Below are positions 17,640 through 26,068 of a stretch of 64,000 nucleotides of DNA, piece after piece (the first letter of the stretch is position 1; each line of letters starts with the position of its first letter). The stretch is from the NCBI RefSeq assembly GCF_016587375.1, contig NZ_BNJG01000001.1, forward strand, positions 2,666,001 through 2,730,000. The letters run 5' to 3'. The position numbers and the translations under genes were made by a program. Origin of the DNA: Ktedonobacter robiniae (GTDB lineage Bacteria; Chloroflexota; Ktedonobacteria; Ktedonobacterales; Ktedonobacteraceae). The notes beneath the pieces are model-generated. The model saw nothing but the letters and a program-made list of their open reading frames with translations, was not told the origin of the DNA and searched no databases.

Positions 17640-17688
17640 AGGGGGCGTGGTAGAGATAGACCTGCGGTCTATCTCTACCACGCCCCCT
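17640..17688. terminator. 23-bp-arm palindrome after prs
   Basis: Perfect 23-bp arms around a TGC loop (17663-17665), nine bases after the prs stop codon and just before a promoter-like pair. Confidence 0.7.
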
Positions 17689-17691
17689 CTC

Positions 17692-17721
17692 TTACATCGG
17701 ATAGTGCTTTTGTGATATACT
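17692..17721 (+). promoter_or_regulatory. Candidate promoter before small frame
   Basis: TTACAT (17692-17697), 18-base spacer, TATACT (17716-17721). A start would fall near 17728, about 65 bases before the 26-codon frame at 17794. Confidence 0.45.
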
Positions 17722-17793
17722 CAGCTTATGCGCAAGCGTCGATATGGTTTTTGTGTGTTTGCGCCCCACTCTAGACAGAAAGGAGGCACGCCA

Positions 17794-17874
17794 GTGTATC
17801 AGGCGAAACAAATGTTTGCTCTGCCTATCGAGACCGGGCTGTGTGACTCCTACCTCTTCCTTCTCGCGCTATAG
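17794..17874 (+). CDS. Candidate 26-residue small protein or leader peptide
   Basis: A GTG codon at 17794 lies 8 bases after AAAGGAGG, one of the strongest ribosome-binding sites in the window. It opens a 26-codon frame beginning VYQAKQMFALPIETGLCDSY and ending in a short hydrophobic run. A promoter-like pair lies upstream. The alpha/beta hydrolase gene follows 167 bp downstream in the same direction, so this could be a leader peptide. No homologue is recognised; the evidence is only the site plus frame. Confidence 0.4.
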   Translation: MYQAKQMFALPIETGLCDSYLFLLAL

Positions 17875-18040
17875 CGCCATTATGATGGTTGCACGGGAGC
17901 GGTATGTGTAAGTTCCTGGCCTGTCCCCCGATCAGGTTGATTACCTCTTTTTAACCGTATAAGTAATGTTGTGCTTGTGACACGGCATATACAGCAGCAT
18001 GCTGTAAAAATTGAGAAGAATAGAACAGGAACACTGCAAC

Positions 18041-18880
18041 ATGAAAAATTTTGCGATTCAGAAAACAGACTATCTCCACGCGCAGGGGGCGCCGCTTTAC
18101 TATGAGATCGCCGGGCCAGAGCAGCCCGTTAGCGATATTCCCATATTATTCATTCATGCTGGGGTCGCCGACTGCCGGATGTGGGATGAGCAGTTCGCGG
18201 CCTTCGCGCCTGACTACCAGCTTATTCGCTATGATATCCGTGGTTTTGGCAAGTCCGCTTACCCTGCCAAACGTTTTGCGAACCACGAGGATCCCTCGCT
18301 GCTGTTGGGCTATCTAAATATTACTAAAGCCCATGTGGTGGCGTGCTCCTATGGTGGAAAAGTTGCCATCGACTTCGCCCTGACCAATCCAGACTCAGTG
18401 GCCTCGCTGACCCTGGTCGCGCCAAGCGTGGGCGGCCTTAAGTCAGATGAGGAGGTTGAGCGTTTCTCTGAGCAAGAGGAGGCTCTGCTGGAGCAAGGCG
18501 ATGTCGCAGGAGCGACCGAGCTGAATATGCGCATATGGGTGGATGGTCCCAGGCGCTTTCCTCAAGAGGTTGACTCCACTGTACGTCAGCGAGTGTACGA
18601 AATGCAGTACCAGGCCTTTGGCATCGAGATACCCGAGGGCGCGGATTTGATTAATCTTGACCCTCCCGCCTGCGAGCGCCTGAGCGAGATTATCACTCCA
18701 ACACTGGCCATTGTGGGAGACCTGGATCTGCCTTCGCGCTTTGACATTGTCTCTCAGTTGACTGAGGCTATGCCAAACGTCCAGACGTTGACCCTGGAGG
18801 GTGGTGCGCACATGGTCACAATGGAACAGCCTCAAGCCTTTAACCAGGCTCTACGCGCTTTTCTTCAGACCGTGAAATAG
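18041..18880 (+). CDS. Alpha/beta hydrolase
   Basis: 279 residues from ATG 18041, preceded by AGGA; a TTG ten codons earlier is less likely. The fold markers are ILFIHAGVADCRMWDEQ (oxyanion region, HG replaced by HA), the nucleophile elbow VACSYGGK with Ser (first Gly of GxSxG replaced by Ala), the acid in IVGDLDLPSR and the His in EGGAHMVTMEQP. The catalytic triad therefore appears complete. The family covers esterases, lactonases and C-C hydrolases, and the substrate is not predictable. It is convergent with the FemX gene across a classical terminator. Confidence 0.85.
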   Translation: MKNFAIQKTDYLHAQGAPLYYEIAGPEQPVSDIPILFIHAGVADCRMWDEQFAAFAPDYQLIRYDIRGFGKSAYPAKRFANHEDPSLLLGYLNITKAHVVACSYGGKVAIDFALTNPDSVASLTLVAPSVGGLKSDEEVERFSEQEEALLEQGDVAGATELNMRIWVDGPRRFPQEVDSTVRQRVYEMQYQAFGIEIPEGADLINLDPPACERLSEIITPTLAIVGDLDLPSRFDIVSQLTEAMPNVQTLTLEGGAHMVTMEQPQAFNQALRAFLQTVK

Positions 18881-18894
18881 TAGCTTATCTCCAG

Positions 18895-18938
18895 AAAATG
18901 CTGAAGGCGAGGTCCACGGACCTCGCCTTCAGCATTTT
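18895..18938. terminator. Bidirectional rho-independent terminator
   Basis: Perfect 21-bp arms around a two-base loop, starting with AAAA and ending with a T run (18935-18941). It serves the alpha/beta hydrolase gene on plus and the FemX gene on minus. This copy has the full intrinsic-terminator form. Confidence 0.85.
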
Positions 18939-18946
18939 TTTCTCTT

Positions 18947-20053
18947 TTATGCCTGTACGGGTGTTTTCTCTTCTGGCTTCTGGGGTTCGCGCTCTTTAGC
19001 GGACTCAGCGGCGGCCTTCTTGAACTGCCGCTCGTCGCGCCAGTGCTTGAAGTCGAGCAGGGCGCGGTAGGCCTGGTAGACGATGGGATTGTAGATAAGG
19101 TCCTGCGTGGGGAAGAAGCGGATGGGATAGCCGCCGAAGCCACGCTTAAACTGGTAGACGCCCCACAGCTCCTGGCCCTCCTCAAGCACATCTGGAATGC
19201 CACGGAAATTGTAGTACTTCGCCCCTTTAGATTTGGCCCACTGCATGCTGGTCCATTGCAGCAGGTGATTGGGCATCAGGTTGCGTTGCTCGTTGGAGGA
19301 GGCACCATACATGTACCAGCTCCACTCGCCCAGGACGCTGATGATGGTGCCCGCGATGGGCTTGCCCTCGTACTCGGCCAGGAAGAGGGCCACGCGGTCT
19401 CCCTCTTTGTAGAGGTCAAGGTACTGGCGATAAAATTCCTTGCTGTTGATGAAGAAGCTATCGCGCTCGCTGGTGACCTCGTAGATGCTGTAGAACTTCT
19501 CCAGGTCCGCCTCGGTCTCGCCACGGCGGACGGTAATGCCTTTGCGACCAGCCAGGCGAATGTTGTAGCGCCACTTCTCCTTCATACCGGAGAGAATGCC
19601 CTTTTCATCGGGGCTGATGTCGAGCACCCACTCATGGCGGATATGCATATGATGGGGATTGGTGCGAAAACCGAAACGTTGCATGGCGGTCTGCCATTCG
19701 CGGTTATCTGTATCCACACTTGGCTCGACCTTGAGCATGAAGGCACCACGCTTGCGTGCCTCGGCTCGCACAAAGTTGAGCAGGACGGTCATCGCGGGTG
19801 ACTGGGGATCAGTGATGACGGGACCGCGTGGGGAGTAGAGATAGACCTGTCTGATCACGGGCGCGCGTGATACGAGTACCATCATCCCTGCGCATAACTT
19901 GCCCGAGTCATCAAGCACGCCAACACGCAAGACTTCCTGTACCCCGAGCAAGGGGAGTTCTCCCCACTCATAGGATTGAGTGATGTTGCAGCAGGGGGAC
20001 GAGGCAATAAAGTCGTTCCACTGCTGGCGATCTGTAATGATGCGGGCTTCCAT
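18947..20053 (-). CDS. FemX/FemAB-type aminoacyltransferase, copy A
   Basis: 368 residues. The FemAB family has two tandem GNAT-like domains and uses aminoacyl-tRNA to add amino acids to lipid II or peptidoglycan stem peptides at the cytosolic face. Diagnostic stretches are SYEWGELPLLG near the N-terminus, HEWVLDISPDEKGILSGMKEKWRYNIRLAGRKGI, FFINSKEFYRQYLDLYKEGD, YMYGASSNEQRNLMPNHLLQWTSMQWAKSKG and YNFRGIPDVLEEGQELWGVYQFKRGFGG. The C-terminus is Lys/Glu/Pro-rich. A paralogue lies just upstream on the same strand, separated by a palindrome. Confidence 0.93.
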   Translation of the reverse strand: MEARIITDRQQWNDFIASSPCCNITQSYEWGELPLLGVQEVLRVGVLDDSGKLCAGMMVLVSRAPVIRQVYLYSPRGPVITDPQSPAMTVLLNFVRAEARKRGAFMLKVEPSVDTDNREWQTAMQRFGFRTNPHHMHIRHEWVLDISPDEKGILSGMKEKWRYNIRLAGRKGITVRRGETEADLEKFYSIYEVTSERDSFFINSKEFYRQYLDLYKEGDRVALFLAEYEGKPIAGTIISVLGEWSWYMYGASSNEQRNLMPNHLLQWTSMQWAKSKGAKYYNFRGIPDVLEEGQELWGVYQFKRGFGGYPIRFFPTQDLIYNPIVYQAYRALLDFKHWRDERQFKKAAAESAKEREPQKPEEKTPVQA

Positions 20054-20095
20054 GGGTCATTATATCCTTTTATATTCTAACGGATCCAACATGCC

Positions 20096-20116
20096 TTCTC
20101 GCGCCTGCGGCGCTCA
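20096..20116 (+). repeat. GC hairpin motif, copy 3
   Basis: TTCTCGCGCCTGCGGCGCTCA (first bases 20096). It sits immediately left of the palindrome at 20119-20181. A partial right-hand companion, GAGCTTGCGAGTC, follows at about 20190-20202. Confidence 0.65.
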
Positions 20117-20118
20117 TA

Positions 20119-20181
20119 TGTTATGTATGTTGTGTGGTAGGGTGGGGCTTTGCCTCGCCCTACCACACAACATACATAACA
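20119..20181. terminator. 30-bp-arm palindrome between FemX genes
   Basis: Arms of about 30 bp with two G-T pairs around a TTT loop, lying 26 bp beyond the stop of FemX copy B (minus strand) and upstream of copy A. It probably separates the two transcripts. Confidence 0.65.
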
Positions 20182-20206
20182 GAAAGATGAGCTTGCGAGT
20201 CTTTAC

Positions 20207-21487
20207 TTATGATACAGGAGAACTGGTTTCCTCTGGGGTGTCGGCGATGGGAGAGCTGCCTGCTTCTTGCGGCTTCTTTCCATTCTTGCCTGCCTGCTGT
20301 TTCTGCTTTGCCTTCGCGGGTTGAGGCTGCTCTTTGGGCGTTGCTGGAATCTGTTCCGCTGGTTTGGCCTCTTCGTCCTTGCGCTGAGCCTGGCCCCGGG
20401 CGGAGCGCTCTAGCTCGACCTTCTGGCGTTCCTGGTGACGTTTGGCGCGACGGTACTCGACTAACCTGCTCCAGAGCGTATAGATCAGTGGGCGGTAGAC
20501 GTAGTCCTGCGTTGGCATGTTCAGGCGCGAGAAGCCGCCAAAGCCTTTCTTATATTCATAGACGCCCCACATCTCTTCGCCCGGCTCAAGTATCTCGGGA
20601 ATGGTGCGGAAGTCAAAATAGCTGCACCCACGCGCCTGCGCCCACTGGAAGCAGGTATATTGCAGGAGATAGGCTGGCTTCAGGTTGCGCTTCTCGTTGG
20701 AGGTCGCACCAAACATATCCCAGCACCAATCGCCAAAGCGGATAAGCATCTTGGCCGCGATAGCCGTACCCTCGTGTTCAGCGATATAGAGCACCGCGTC
20801 GCCCTTGCTAGCGAAGTGGCGATAGATCTCCTTGTGGTAGTCCAGGCTATGGATAAAGAAGGCATCGCGCTCGCTAGTAACCTTGAGAAGCTCATAGTAG
20901 GCCTCAAAGTCGGCGTCGCTACTGGCTTCACGGATAATCACACCTTTACGGCCCGCGGCGCGCACATTCTGACGCCAGGTCATTTTAAAGTTGGCCAGCA
21001 ACTCCTCGGCGCTCGGACGAATATCCAGCACCCAGCTCCGGCGACCATGGACTGCGATGGGGTTGGTGCGGAAGCCAATCTTGCTATAGGCGGCCAGCCA
21101 GGTGTGTTCATTGGGATCGTCGTCGGCGATATTGGGTTCGATGCGCAGGATGACCGCGCGCTCTTTACGGGCGACTTTGTGGGCATGCTCGATGAGCGCG
21201 GATAGTGCGGGTGAATCGGGACTCTCTACCGTGGGGCCGCGCGCACTGTAGAGCCAGCTAAGTTTAAGACCGGGAATACGCGCGGGCAGGGGAACGGGAT
21301 TGACCGTGAGCAGCATGACTCCGGTCAAACGCCCATCCTCCAGGGCACCCAGGCGATAGATGCGGCCACCAAGGTATTTATTTAGCTCACCCCACTCATA
21401 GGACTGCAAGAGGTGTCCACGAGGCTGGCTGGTGAGAAAATTATTCCATTGTTCCCGGTCATTGATTTCCTGGATGGTAAGAGTCAT
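20207..21487 (-). CDS. FemX/FemAB-type aminoacyltransferase, copy B
   Basis: 426 residues from the ATG at 21487, preceded by TAGGAAAA; a start ten codons earlier is possible. It has the same two-GNAT FemAB architecture as the downstream copy: LLQSYEWGELNKYLGG, RRSWVLDIRPSAEELLANFKMTWRQNVRAAGRKG, DMFGATSNEKRNLKPAYLLQYTCFQWAQARG and FDFRTIPEILEPGEEMWGVYEYKKGFGG. It differs by a low-complexity C-terminal tail of about 80 residues rich in Lys, Gln, Pro and Ala. Two adjacent copies could add successive residues to an interpeptide bridge, as FemA and FemB do in staphylococci (inference). Confidence 0.92.
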   Translation of the reverse strand: MTLTIQEINDREQWNNFLTSQPRGHLLQSYEWGELNKYLGGRIYRLGALEDGRLTGVMLLTVNPVPLPARIPGLKLSWLYSARGPTVESPDSPALSALIEHAHKVARKERAVILRIEPNIADDDPNEHTWLAAYSKIGFRTNPIAVHGRRSWVLDIRPSAEELLANFKMTWRQNVRAAGRKGVIIREASSDADFEAYYELLKVTSERDAFFIHSLDYHKEIYRHFASKGDAVLYIAEHEGTAIAAKMLIRFGDWCWDMFGATSNEKRNLKPAYLLQYTCFQWAQARGCSYFDFRTIPEILEPGEEMWGVYEYKKGFGGFSRLNMPTQDYVYRPLIYTLWSRLVEYRRAKRHQERQKVELERSARGQAQRKDEEAKPAEQIPATPKEQPQPAKAKQKQQAGKNGKKPQEAGSSPIADTPEETSSPVS

Positions 21488-21557
21488 AGTTTTTCCTATG
21501 AAGAATAGTGGGACCAACAGTTTTACAGCAGATGCGAGCAGGTTGAGTTCGTGTTGC

Positions 21558-21643
21558 TATATGTAGACACGGGCAGTTGAGTTTGTGCTCTGAGACGGCG
21601 CTGCTAACCCCCATTCGGGGGCAAGCGCACGCGTCTACATATA
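21558..21643. repeat. 86-bp inverted-repeat element
   Basis: Terminal 11-bp inverted repeats TATATGTAGAC and GTCTACATATA flank an internal CCCCCATTCGGGGG hairpin (21608-21621). The right end GCACGCGTCTACATAT is also found in the palindrome at 59247-59321, so the two are related. Confidence 0.6.
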
Positions 21644-21663
21644 ATGGTACGGTATCGTGCTCA

Positions 21664-22242
21664 CTATTGAGCGTCTTCCTGTTCGTACTTCTCCAGAAAC
21701 TCGCTTCTCAGCAGGCTATATACACGCACATCGTGGTACTTGCCGAAGCGGAAGATGACCTGGCGCATCGTGCCCTCGTGCTTGAAGCCAGCCTTCTCGT
21801 CCGCGCGCCAGCCACCAATGTTCTCCTCCATATCCTGTGTCTGGATACGGTTCAGGTTGAGTTCGAGGAAGCCATAGCGCAGCATCATTTTGGTGCCCTC
21901 GGTGCCATAACCCTTGCCCCAGGCCGAGCGATCCAGAATGATGTAGAACTCCGCGGACTGGTTCAGAGTATTGATATCTTTTAGTCCGACCAGGCCGATC
22001 AAGCTGTTATCACTTTTGAGGGCCACGCCAAAGATAATATGCCCAAAGGTTTTGTAGAGGTTCTCGATGCGCTCTTTGGCCCGTGCATCACTGGTGGGAT
22101 AGATAGAGAACCAGCGGCGCACATCGGCGTCGTTGAGCCAGGTAGAGTAGAGGTGATTATCCTGAGCAGGCTCCAGTGGCCTGAGATAGAGTCGTTCGCC
22201 AATGACGAATGGATTCTGCATTCGTGAGAGTTCGTCTGCCAT
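21664..22242 (-). CDS. GNAT N-acetyltransferase (RimJ/RimL-like)
   Basis: 192 residues with the GNAT acetyl-CoA fold: LYLRPLEPAQDNHLYSTWLND at the N-terminus, GLVGLKDINTLNQSAEFYIIL for strands beta4-5, the pyrophosphate loop SAWGKGYGTEG, and LNRIQTQDMEENIGGWRADEKAGFKHEG near the end. RimJ/L-type enzymes acetylate N-terminal or small-molecule amines. The ATG has no ribosome-binding site, and the sequence only 12 bp upstream is the 3' end of the IscB gene, so insertion of that element may have replaced the native leader (inference). Confidence 0.88.
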   Translation of the reverse strand: MADELSRMQNPFVIGERLYLRPLEPAQDNHLYSTWLNDADVRRWFSIYPTSDARAKERIENLYKTFGHIIFGVALKSDNSLIGLVGLKDINTLNQSAEFYIILDRSAWGKGYGTEGTKMMLRYGFLELNLNRIQTQDMEENIGGWRADEKAGFKHEGTMRQVIFRFGKYHDVRVYSLLRSEFLEKYEQEDAQ

Positions 22243-22253
22243 TTTTTTATCTA

Positions 22254-23618
22254 CTAGGCCTGCGGAGACCCCTGTGCGTGAGCCAGGAGAGGAAGCAGGC
22301 CCTCCTTTCTTGGGAGAGAGGGGAGGACCCTCCCCTGCTGATATTGATAGCCATCACATCGATGCACCGTACGACAAAAGCGGGCTGCGATGCCCTGGAT
22401 CGTGCCCTTGGGGGTAGAGAGATCAAAATAGCCGTTGTTGCGCACGGCCACTTTGCCCACATATGTTCCTCTTTTTGTCCCAGAGGTGACAATCGCTTTG
22501 ACCATATCGCCTGTCTGAAACCCTCGCACGCGCTTGGCTTGTTTGGGACCCGTTCGCGGAAACCCATGACGACTCATCCGGCACATTTGCCGTGATCCAT
22601 GCCCTGTCGCGGTTATCAGCAGTGGCACGGTTTCTTTGTAGGCAAGGATCTCAGGCGTACTCTGGCCCACACAGGCTGCATCGAGCCAGTGCGTTTTGGG
22701 GAGACCTCTCTTCGTCCGATTATACTTGGTCAAGCCTCCACTTCCACACTCAACAGGCATACCCGTGGCTTTGAGCCGTTCATACAATGCCCAGCGCGTC
22801 GCATTCACTGCGCTGGCATCCTTGAGAGGACGCTTGACCTGGGCTAGAATCCGCTTGAGCACCTCAGGCTTCTTGGCGAGAAACACCCGAATATCTTGTG
22901 TCCCTTTAGCTCGATTACAGGGTTCACAGGCCAACGTCAAGTTGCTCTCGCGGTTGGTCCCATCCTTGGCTTGTGCTTGAATATGCTCGATTTGCAAGGG
23001 AACACCCCGTGTGCCACAATAGGCACAGGTGCGCTCCCATTTTTCCAGCAAATACTCCCTAATCTCGTAGTCTTGCAGTATCCCTTGCTGGTATTCAATC
23101 CCGCTTATCCCTGGGTTCTCTATCCATTGTACATCAAACTTCACGAGCTCCATACTCAGAGCTGCAATGGGAGCGTAACGACACAAACGAACCACCCAGG
23201 TCAGGATAGTGGCTAGACGACTTTCCAAGGATGGGGGCAACCATCCCGGCTTTCGTCTGCGGTTGAGAAAGCGTGGCTTGCGATAGCGCGTCTTGTGTTG
23301 GCGACGACTTCGACGCACTACACGACGACGATCCAAGCTGGCTTTAATAGCCTGCCCACGATGTGCAAGTTCAGCGGCAAAGACCACCTTGCCAGTGGCA
23401 TCATTGACCAGAGCGATGCCCGTAGTTTTGCTCCCAGGATCGAGCTTGAGGCGCAAGGGCTGCACTTCTGGCTGCTCAATCACCCGCTTGAGAATAATGG
23501 TGAACGGATAGATTCTATACACAGAGGCTTTCCCCTGTCTGAGCAGGAGCCTGGCCCGTGCTGGATGGACGGGATTTAAGGGCTTATAATCACTATCGAT
23601 GACACATGCGTTGCTCAA
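22254..23618 (-). CDS. iscB: IscB RNA-guided nuclease
   Basis: 454 residues from a TTG start at 23618 preceded by AGGAGG. The domain order is that of IscB, the transposon-encoded ancestor of Cas9: an N-terminal PLMP domain (VIDSDYKPLNPVHPARARLL), RuvC-I with Asp60 in LKLDPGSKTTG, an Arg-rich bridge helix (about 97-125), and RuvC-II with Glu157 in ALSMELVKFD. The HNH domain (about 190-240) has zinc pairs CAYC and CEPC, catalytic His212 in IEHI and Asn226. RuvC-III has His310 and Asp313 in THWLDAACVG. All nuclease residues are intact. The last about 30 residues read through a hairpin-rich end that may be the transposon right end. No TnpA transposase gene is nearby. Confidence 0.93.
   Translation of the reverse strand: MSNACVIDSDYKPLNPVHPARARLLLRQGKASVYRIYPFTIILKRVIEQPEVQPLRLKLDPGSKTTGIALVNDATGKVVFAAELAHRGQAIKASLDRRRVVRRSRRQHKTRYRKPRFLNRRRKPGWLPPSLESRLATILTWVVRLCRYAPIAALSMELVKFDVQWIENPGISGIEYQQGILQDYEIREYLLEKWERTCAYCGTRGVPLQIEHIQAQAKDGTNRESNLTLACEPCNRAKGTQDIRVFLAKKPEVLKRILAQVKRPLKDASAVNATRWALYERLKATGMPVECGSGGLTKYNRTKRGLPKTHWLDAACVGQSTPEILAYKETVPLLITATGHGSRQMCRMSRHGFPRTGPKQAKRVRGFQTGDMVKAIVTSGTKRGTYVGKVAVRNNGYFDLSTPKGTIQGIAARFCRTVHRCDGYQYQQGRVLPSLPRKEGLLPLLAHAQGSPQA
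22288..22341. other. Possible right end of the IscB element
   Basis: AGCAGG and CCTGCT flank nested CCCTCC/GGGAGG pairings at the 3' end of iscB. IS200/IS605-type elements end in such imperfect hairpins. This is pattern-based; the precise boundary is not known. Confidence 0.35.
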
Positions 23619-23900
23619 GTTGAGCCTCCTGTTTCCAGGGTAATGGTTGCCTCGTCAAGGTTATGGAACGGTTTCTTGCACAGCACACGGGCTTCACCCT
23701 CTACACCTATTTAATGCTGTACCGGAGCGGTTGGAGCTGGCATGCACCCCAACGTCCCTATGTATTCGTTCCTAACGGAGTCCCTCTTCCGAAGAGTCAG
23801 GATAAAGACTGGTCAGGTTCAGGCTTGCTTGCACAAGCCTCTGCCGAAAGACAGGGGTCCCTGATCCTCCAAAACATACTGCTTCGAGGGCAGTATAGCA
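23619..23900 (-). ncRNA. Candidate omega-RNA (HEARO) of IscB
   Basis: The non-coding stretch directly upstream of iscB on the same strand is packed with hairpins. ATACTGC/GCAGTAT is at 23876-23896, CAGGG/CCCTG at 23852-23863, AGGCTTG/CAAGCCT at 23821-23840 and GACTC/GAGTC at 23778-23798. A GGGTGAAGCCCGTGTGCTGTGC segment (given as parts GGGTGAAGCCC and GTGTGCTGTGC) lies near 23677-23697. The position, strand and length (about 280 nt ending at the IscB ribosome-binding site) match known omega-RNAs. The guide would lie at the 5' end, near or beyond 23900. The family identity is inferred from position and structure, not from a covariance model. Confidence 0.65.
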
Positions 23901-23953
23901 TAGGGGCGGAAATCGGTGCAATTAAACAGGCAGATATATAGCTCTTTTGAGTT

Positions 23954-24034
23954 AGGAATAGAGGGGAATGAGGATGAGGTAGGTTGGTAGCCGAAGGCTA
24001 CCAACCTACCTCATCCTCATTCCCCTCTATTCCT
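23954..24034. terminator. 39-bp-arm palindrome after kinase gene
   Basis: Perfect 39-bp arms (23954-23992, 23996-24034) around a GAA loop, five bases after the stop of the minus-strand kinase gene. Among the longest arms in the window; it also separates the kinase transcript from the IscB leader. Confidence 0.75.
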
Positions 24035-24039
24035 TGAAA

Positions 24040-25815
24040 TTACCCGCGATTGGAGTAGCGTAGGGCGCGGCCCCCGATTAAGGGAATTCTAAAGCGGGTG
24101 CCAAAGAGGGCACTGATAATCGCGATGACGCCCAGAATGATAAATGCCAGAAAGACCCAACCAGTAACTGTATGTAAAAATTCCAGGATCTTGATAACTA
24201 AATCACGAGCCTCATGATATCTCTCATAATAGAGACCCTGTTGAATCCAGTTATCGAGCAGCGAGAGCACGATTAGGATGACGTAGAGCTGGAAGCCTTG
24301 TACGACGTGGAAACGTGGCAAGGCCTTGCTGCGCTCGGTAAAGAAATAATATATCCAGGCGGCAATGCAAACAAAAGGCACATAGGCCAGTGCGGCCAGG
24401 CCCCGGCCCTCTGAGGGAACGGGCCGCATGTTGGCCCCTGGCGCGGGCTGCTGGTAGGCTTGCTGCTGCTGAGGTGTGGTAGCGTAAGGCTCGTGGGCCT
24501 TCGGAGGTGCGGGCTGGCGGCGCTCGGTTGGCCCTGGCGCGGAATAGGTCTCCTGCGGAGCGGGCCTGTAGCCTCTATCAGGTGTCTGGGGATAGGCGTT
24601 GTCGTTTCTGCGTATGTTACCAGGTTGATTATTTGGGCTGCTTGCGTAGCCAGGTCTATAGCTCCCAGCCTGATTGTTGTGGTCACCTGTCTGCAAGGGG
24701 CGGCGTGCCTCAAGTTCGTTCTCTCGCTGAGGCGCGGCCGGTGGCATATAGGCATTACGTGCCTGGGGCTGTTGGTGTTGATTATTCTGGTCGAAGGCGT
24801 TATAGGCAGATACAGGCCCCGAATGTGGATTGAATGCATCGTTATATGGTGGCGTGAGCTGCGGACGAGGTGGCGTAGCCAGCGGCGTGTTTTGACCAGC
24901 CTGAAGCGCGGTCCCCTGCTCATAGCGCAGGCCAGCGAGGCCTGGCTCACTGCTATTTATGGCTGGGGCGGCTTGCAGACGCGCATTAGGATTCTTGAGC
25001 GCCTCCATGAAGGTACGGACATCCGCGAAGCGCTGCGTGCGCTCCTTGCCCAGTGCGCGAAATATGACGTTTTCAACATATTCAGGAACGGCGGGATTTA
25101 GTTCACGTAGGCGCTGCGGATATTGCTGCATCTGCATCTGCATGACGACGTAGTTAGTCGTGCCCGCGAAGGCTTTGCGGCCCGAGAGCAGTTCGTAGGC
25201 GATACAGGCCAGGGCATACTGGTCGGTCTCAACGCTTACCATGCCTGTGAATTGCTCGGGCGCCATGTAGGTGGGCGTGCCGATCTCGCGTGTCTGCTTG
25301 ACCGTCGCCGAGGTAAGAACTGTTGAGATGCCAAAGTCGGCCAGCAGGGCCTCATCTCTAGCGTTAAAGAGAATATTCTCTGGCTTCAAGTCACGGTGAA
25401 TGACATGCTGGTCGTGTGCATGCTGAAGACCAGCCGCGATCTGTGCAAGGATTGCCAGTGTTGTCTCCAGGCTCAGGGGGTTGCCGTTCTGACGCGCAAT
25501 GCGCTCGCGTAACGTGCCATTGGGGGCATATTCAGCGATGATATAAGGCTGCTCATTCTCAATGCCGACATCATAGATGGGGAGAATGTGAGGATGTTTG
25601 AGCCGCTCCAGGATTTGGGCCTCGCGAATAAAGCCTTCGCGTTCCTGTGGCTCTGAGAGATACACGCCCTGCAATAGCTTAATAACAGCGCGCCGCTCGG
25701 TGAGGTATTCATGTTGCGCGAGATAGACGCTACCGAAGCCTCCACGTGCTATCTCTTTCTCGATACGATAGTTGCCAAACTTTCGACCTGAAAGGGCGTA
25801 GGGTTCTTGCGCCAT
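24040..25815 (-). CDS. Membrane-anchored Ser/Thr protein kinase with DUF4870-like tail
   Basis: 591 residues from the ATG at 25815, preceded by AGGTGG; the frame is open further upstream without features. The N-terminal kinase domain (about 10-270) has the Gly loop ARGGFGSVYLA, Lys in AVIKLL, HRDLKPENIL, LADFGIS and GTPTYMAPEQF, so an active RD kinase is expected. A disordered Pro/Gln/Asn-rich linker (about 280-470) follows. The C-terminus has several membrane helices (LAALAYVPFVCIAAWIYYFF, LYVILIVLSLLDNW, VFLAFIILGVIAIISALFG) in DUF4870/Tic20-like order. This inverts the usual bacterial layout with a sensor domain outside. The kinase faces the cytosol; substrates are unknown. Confidence 0.9.
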   Translation of the reverse strand: MAQEPYALSGRKFGNYRIEKEIARGGFGSVYLAQHEYLTERRAVIKLLQGVYLSEPQEREGFIREAQILERLKHPHILPIYDVGIENEQPYIIAEYAPNGTLRERIARQNGNPLSLETTLAILAQIAAGLQHAHDQHVIHRDLKPENILFNARDEALLADFGISTVLTSATVKQTREIGTPTYMAPEQFTGMVSVETDQYALACIAYELLSGRKAFAGTTNYVVMQMQMQQYPQRLRELNPAVPEYVENVIFRALGKERTQRFADVRTFMEALKNPNARLQAAPAINSSEPGLAGLRYEQGTALQAGQNTPLATPPRPQLTPPYNDAFNPHSGPVSAYNAFDQNNQHQQPQARNAYMPPAAPQRENELEARRPLQTGDHNNQAGSYRPGYASSPNNQPGNIRRNDNAYPQTPDRGYRPAPQETYSAPGPTERRQPAPPKAHEPYATTPQQQQAYQQPAPGANMRPVPSEGRGLAALAYVPFVCIAAWIYYFFTERSKALPRFHVVQGFQLYVILIVLSLLDNWIQQGLYYERYHEARDLVIKILEFLHTVTGWVFLAFIILGVIAIISALFGTRFRIPLIGGRALRYSNRG

Positions 25816-26068
25816 CGAAGATACCACCTGCTTTTCGGCTAGAGAGACTATAAAGACCATGCTATACCAGCTAAGGCATACAGAAGTGACTATAGCATGC
25901 ACATACAGACGTGTCAATTAGCGAGATCACAATTTCTATCCCCTCTTGCCAAATAAGCGTACGTGGTGTAAGGTGAGAAGTATAAAATGCATCTCTGCTA
26001 AGAAGTGGTGATTGTGTGCAGAGTGTGTCATGGCGTTATGTTGGGTGGTTAGTGATGGGAGCGTTTGT

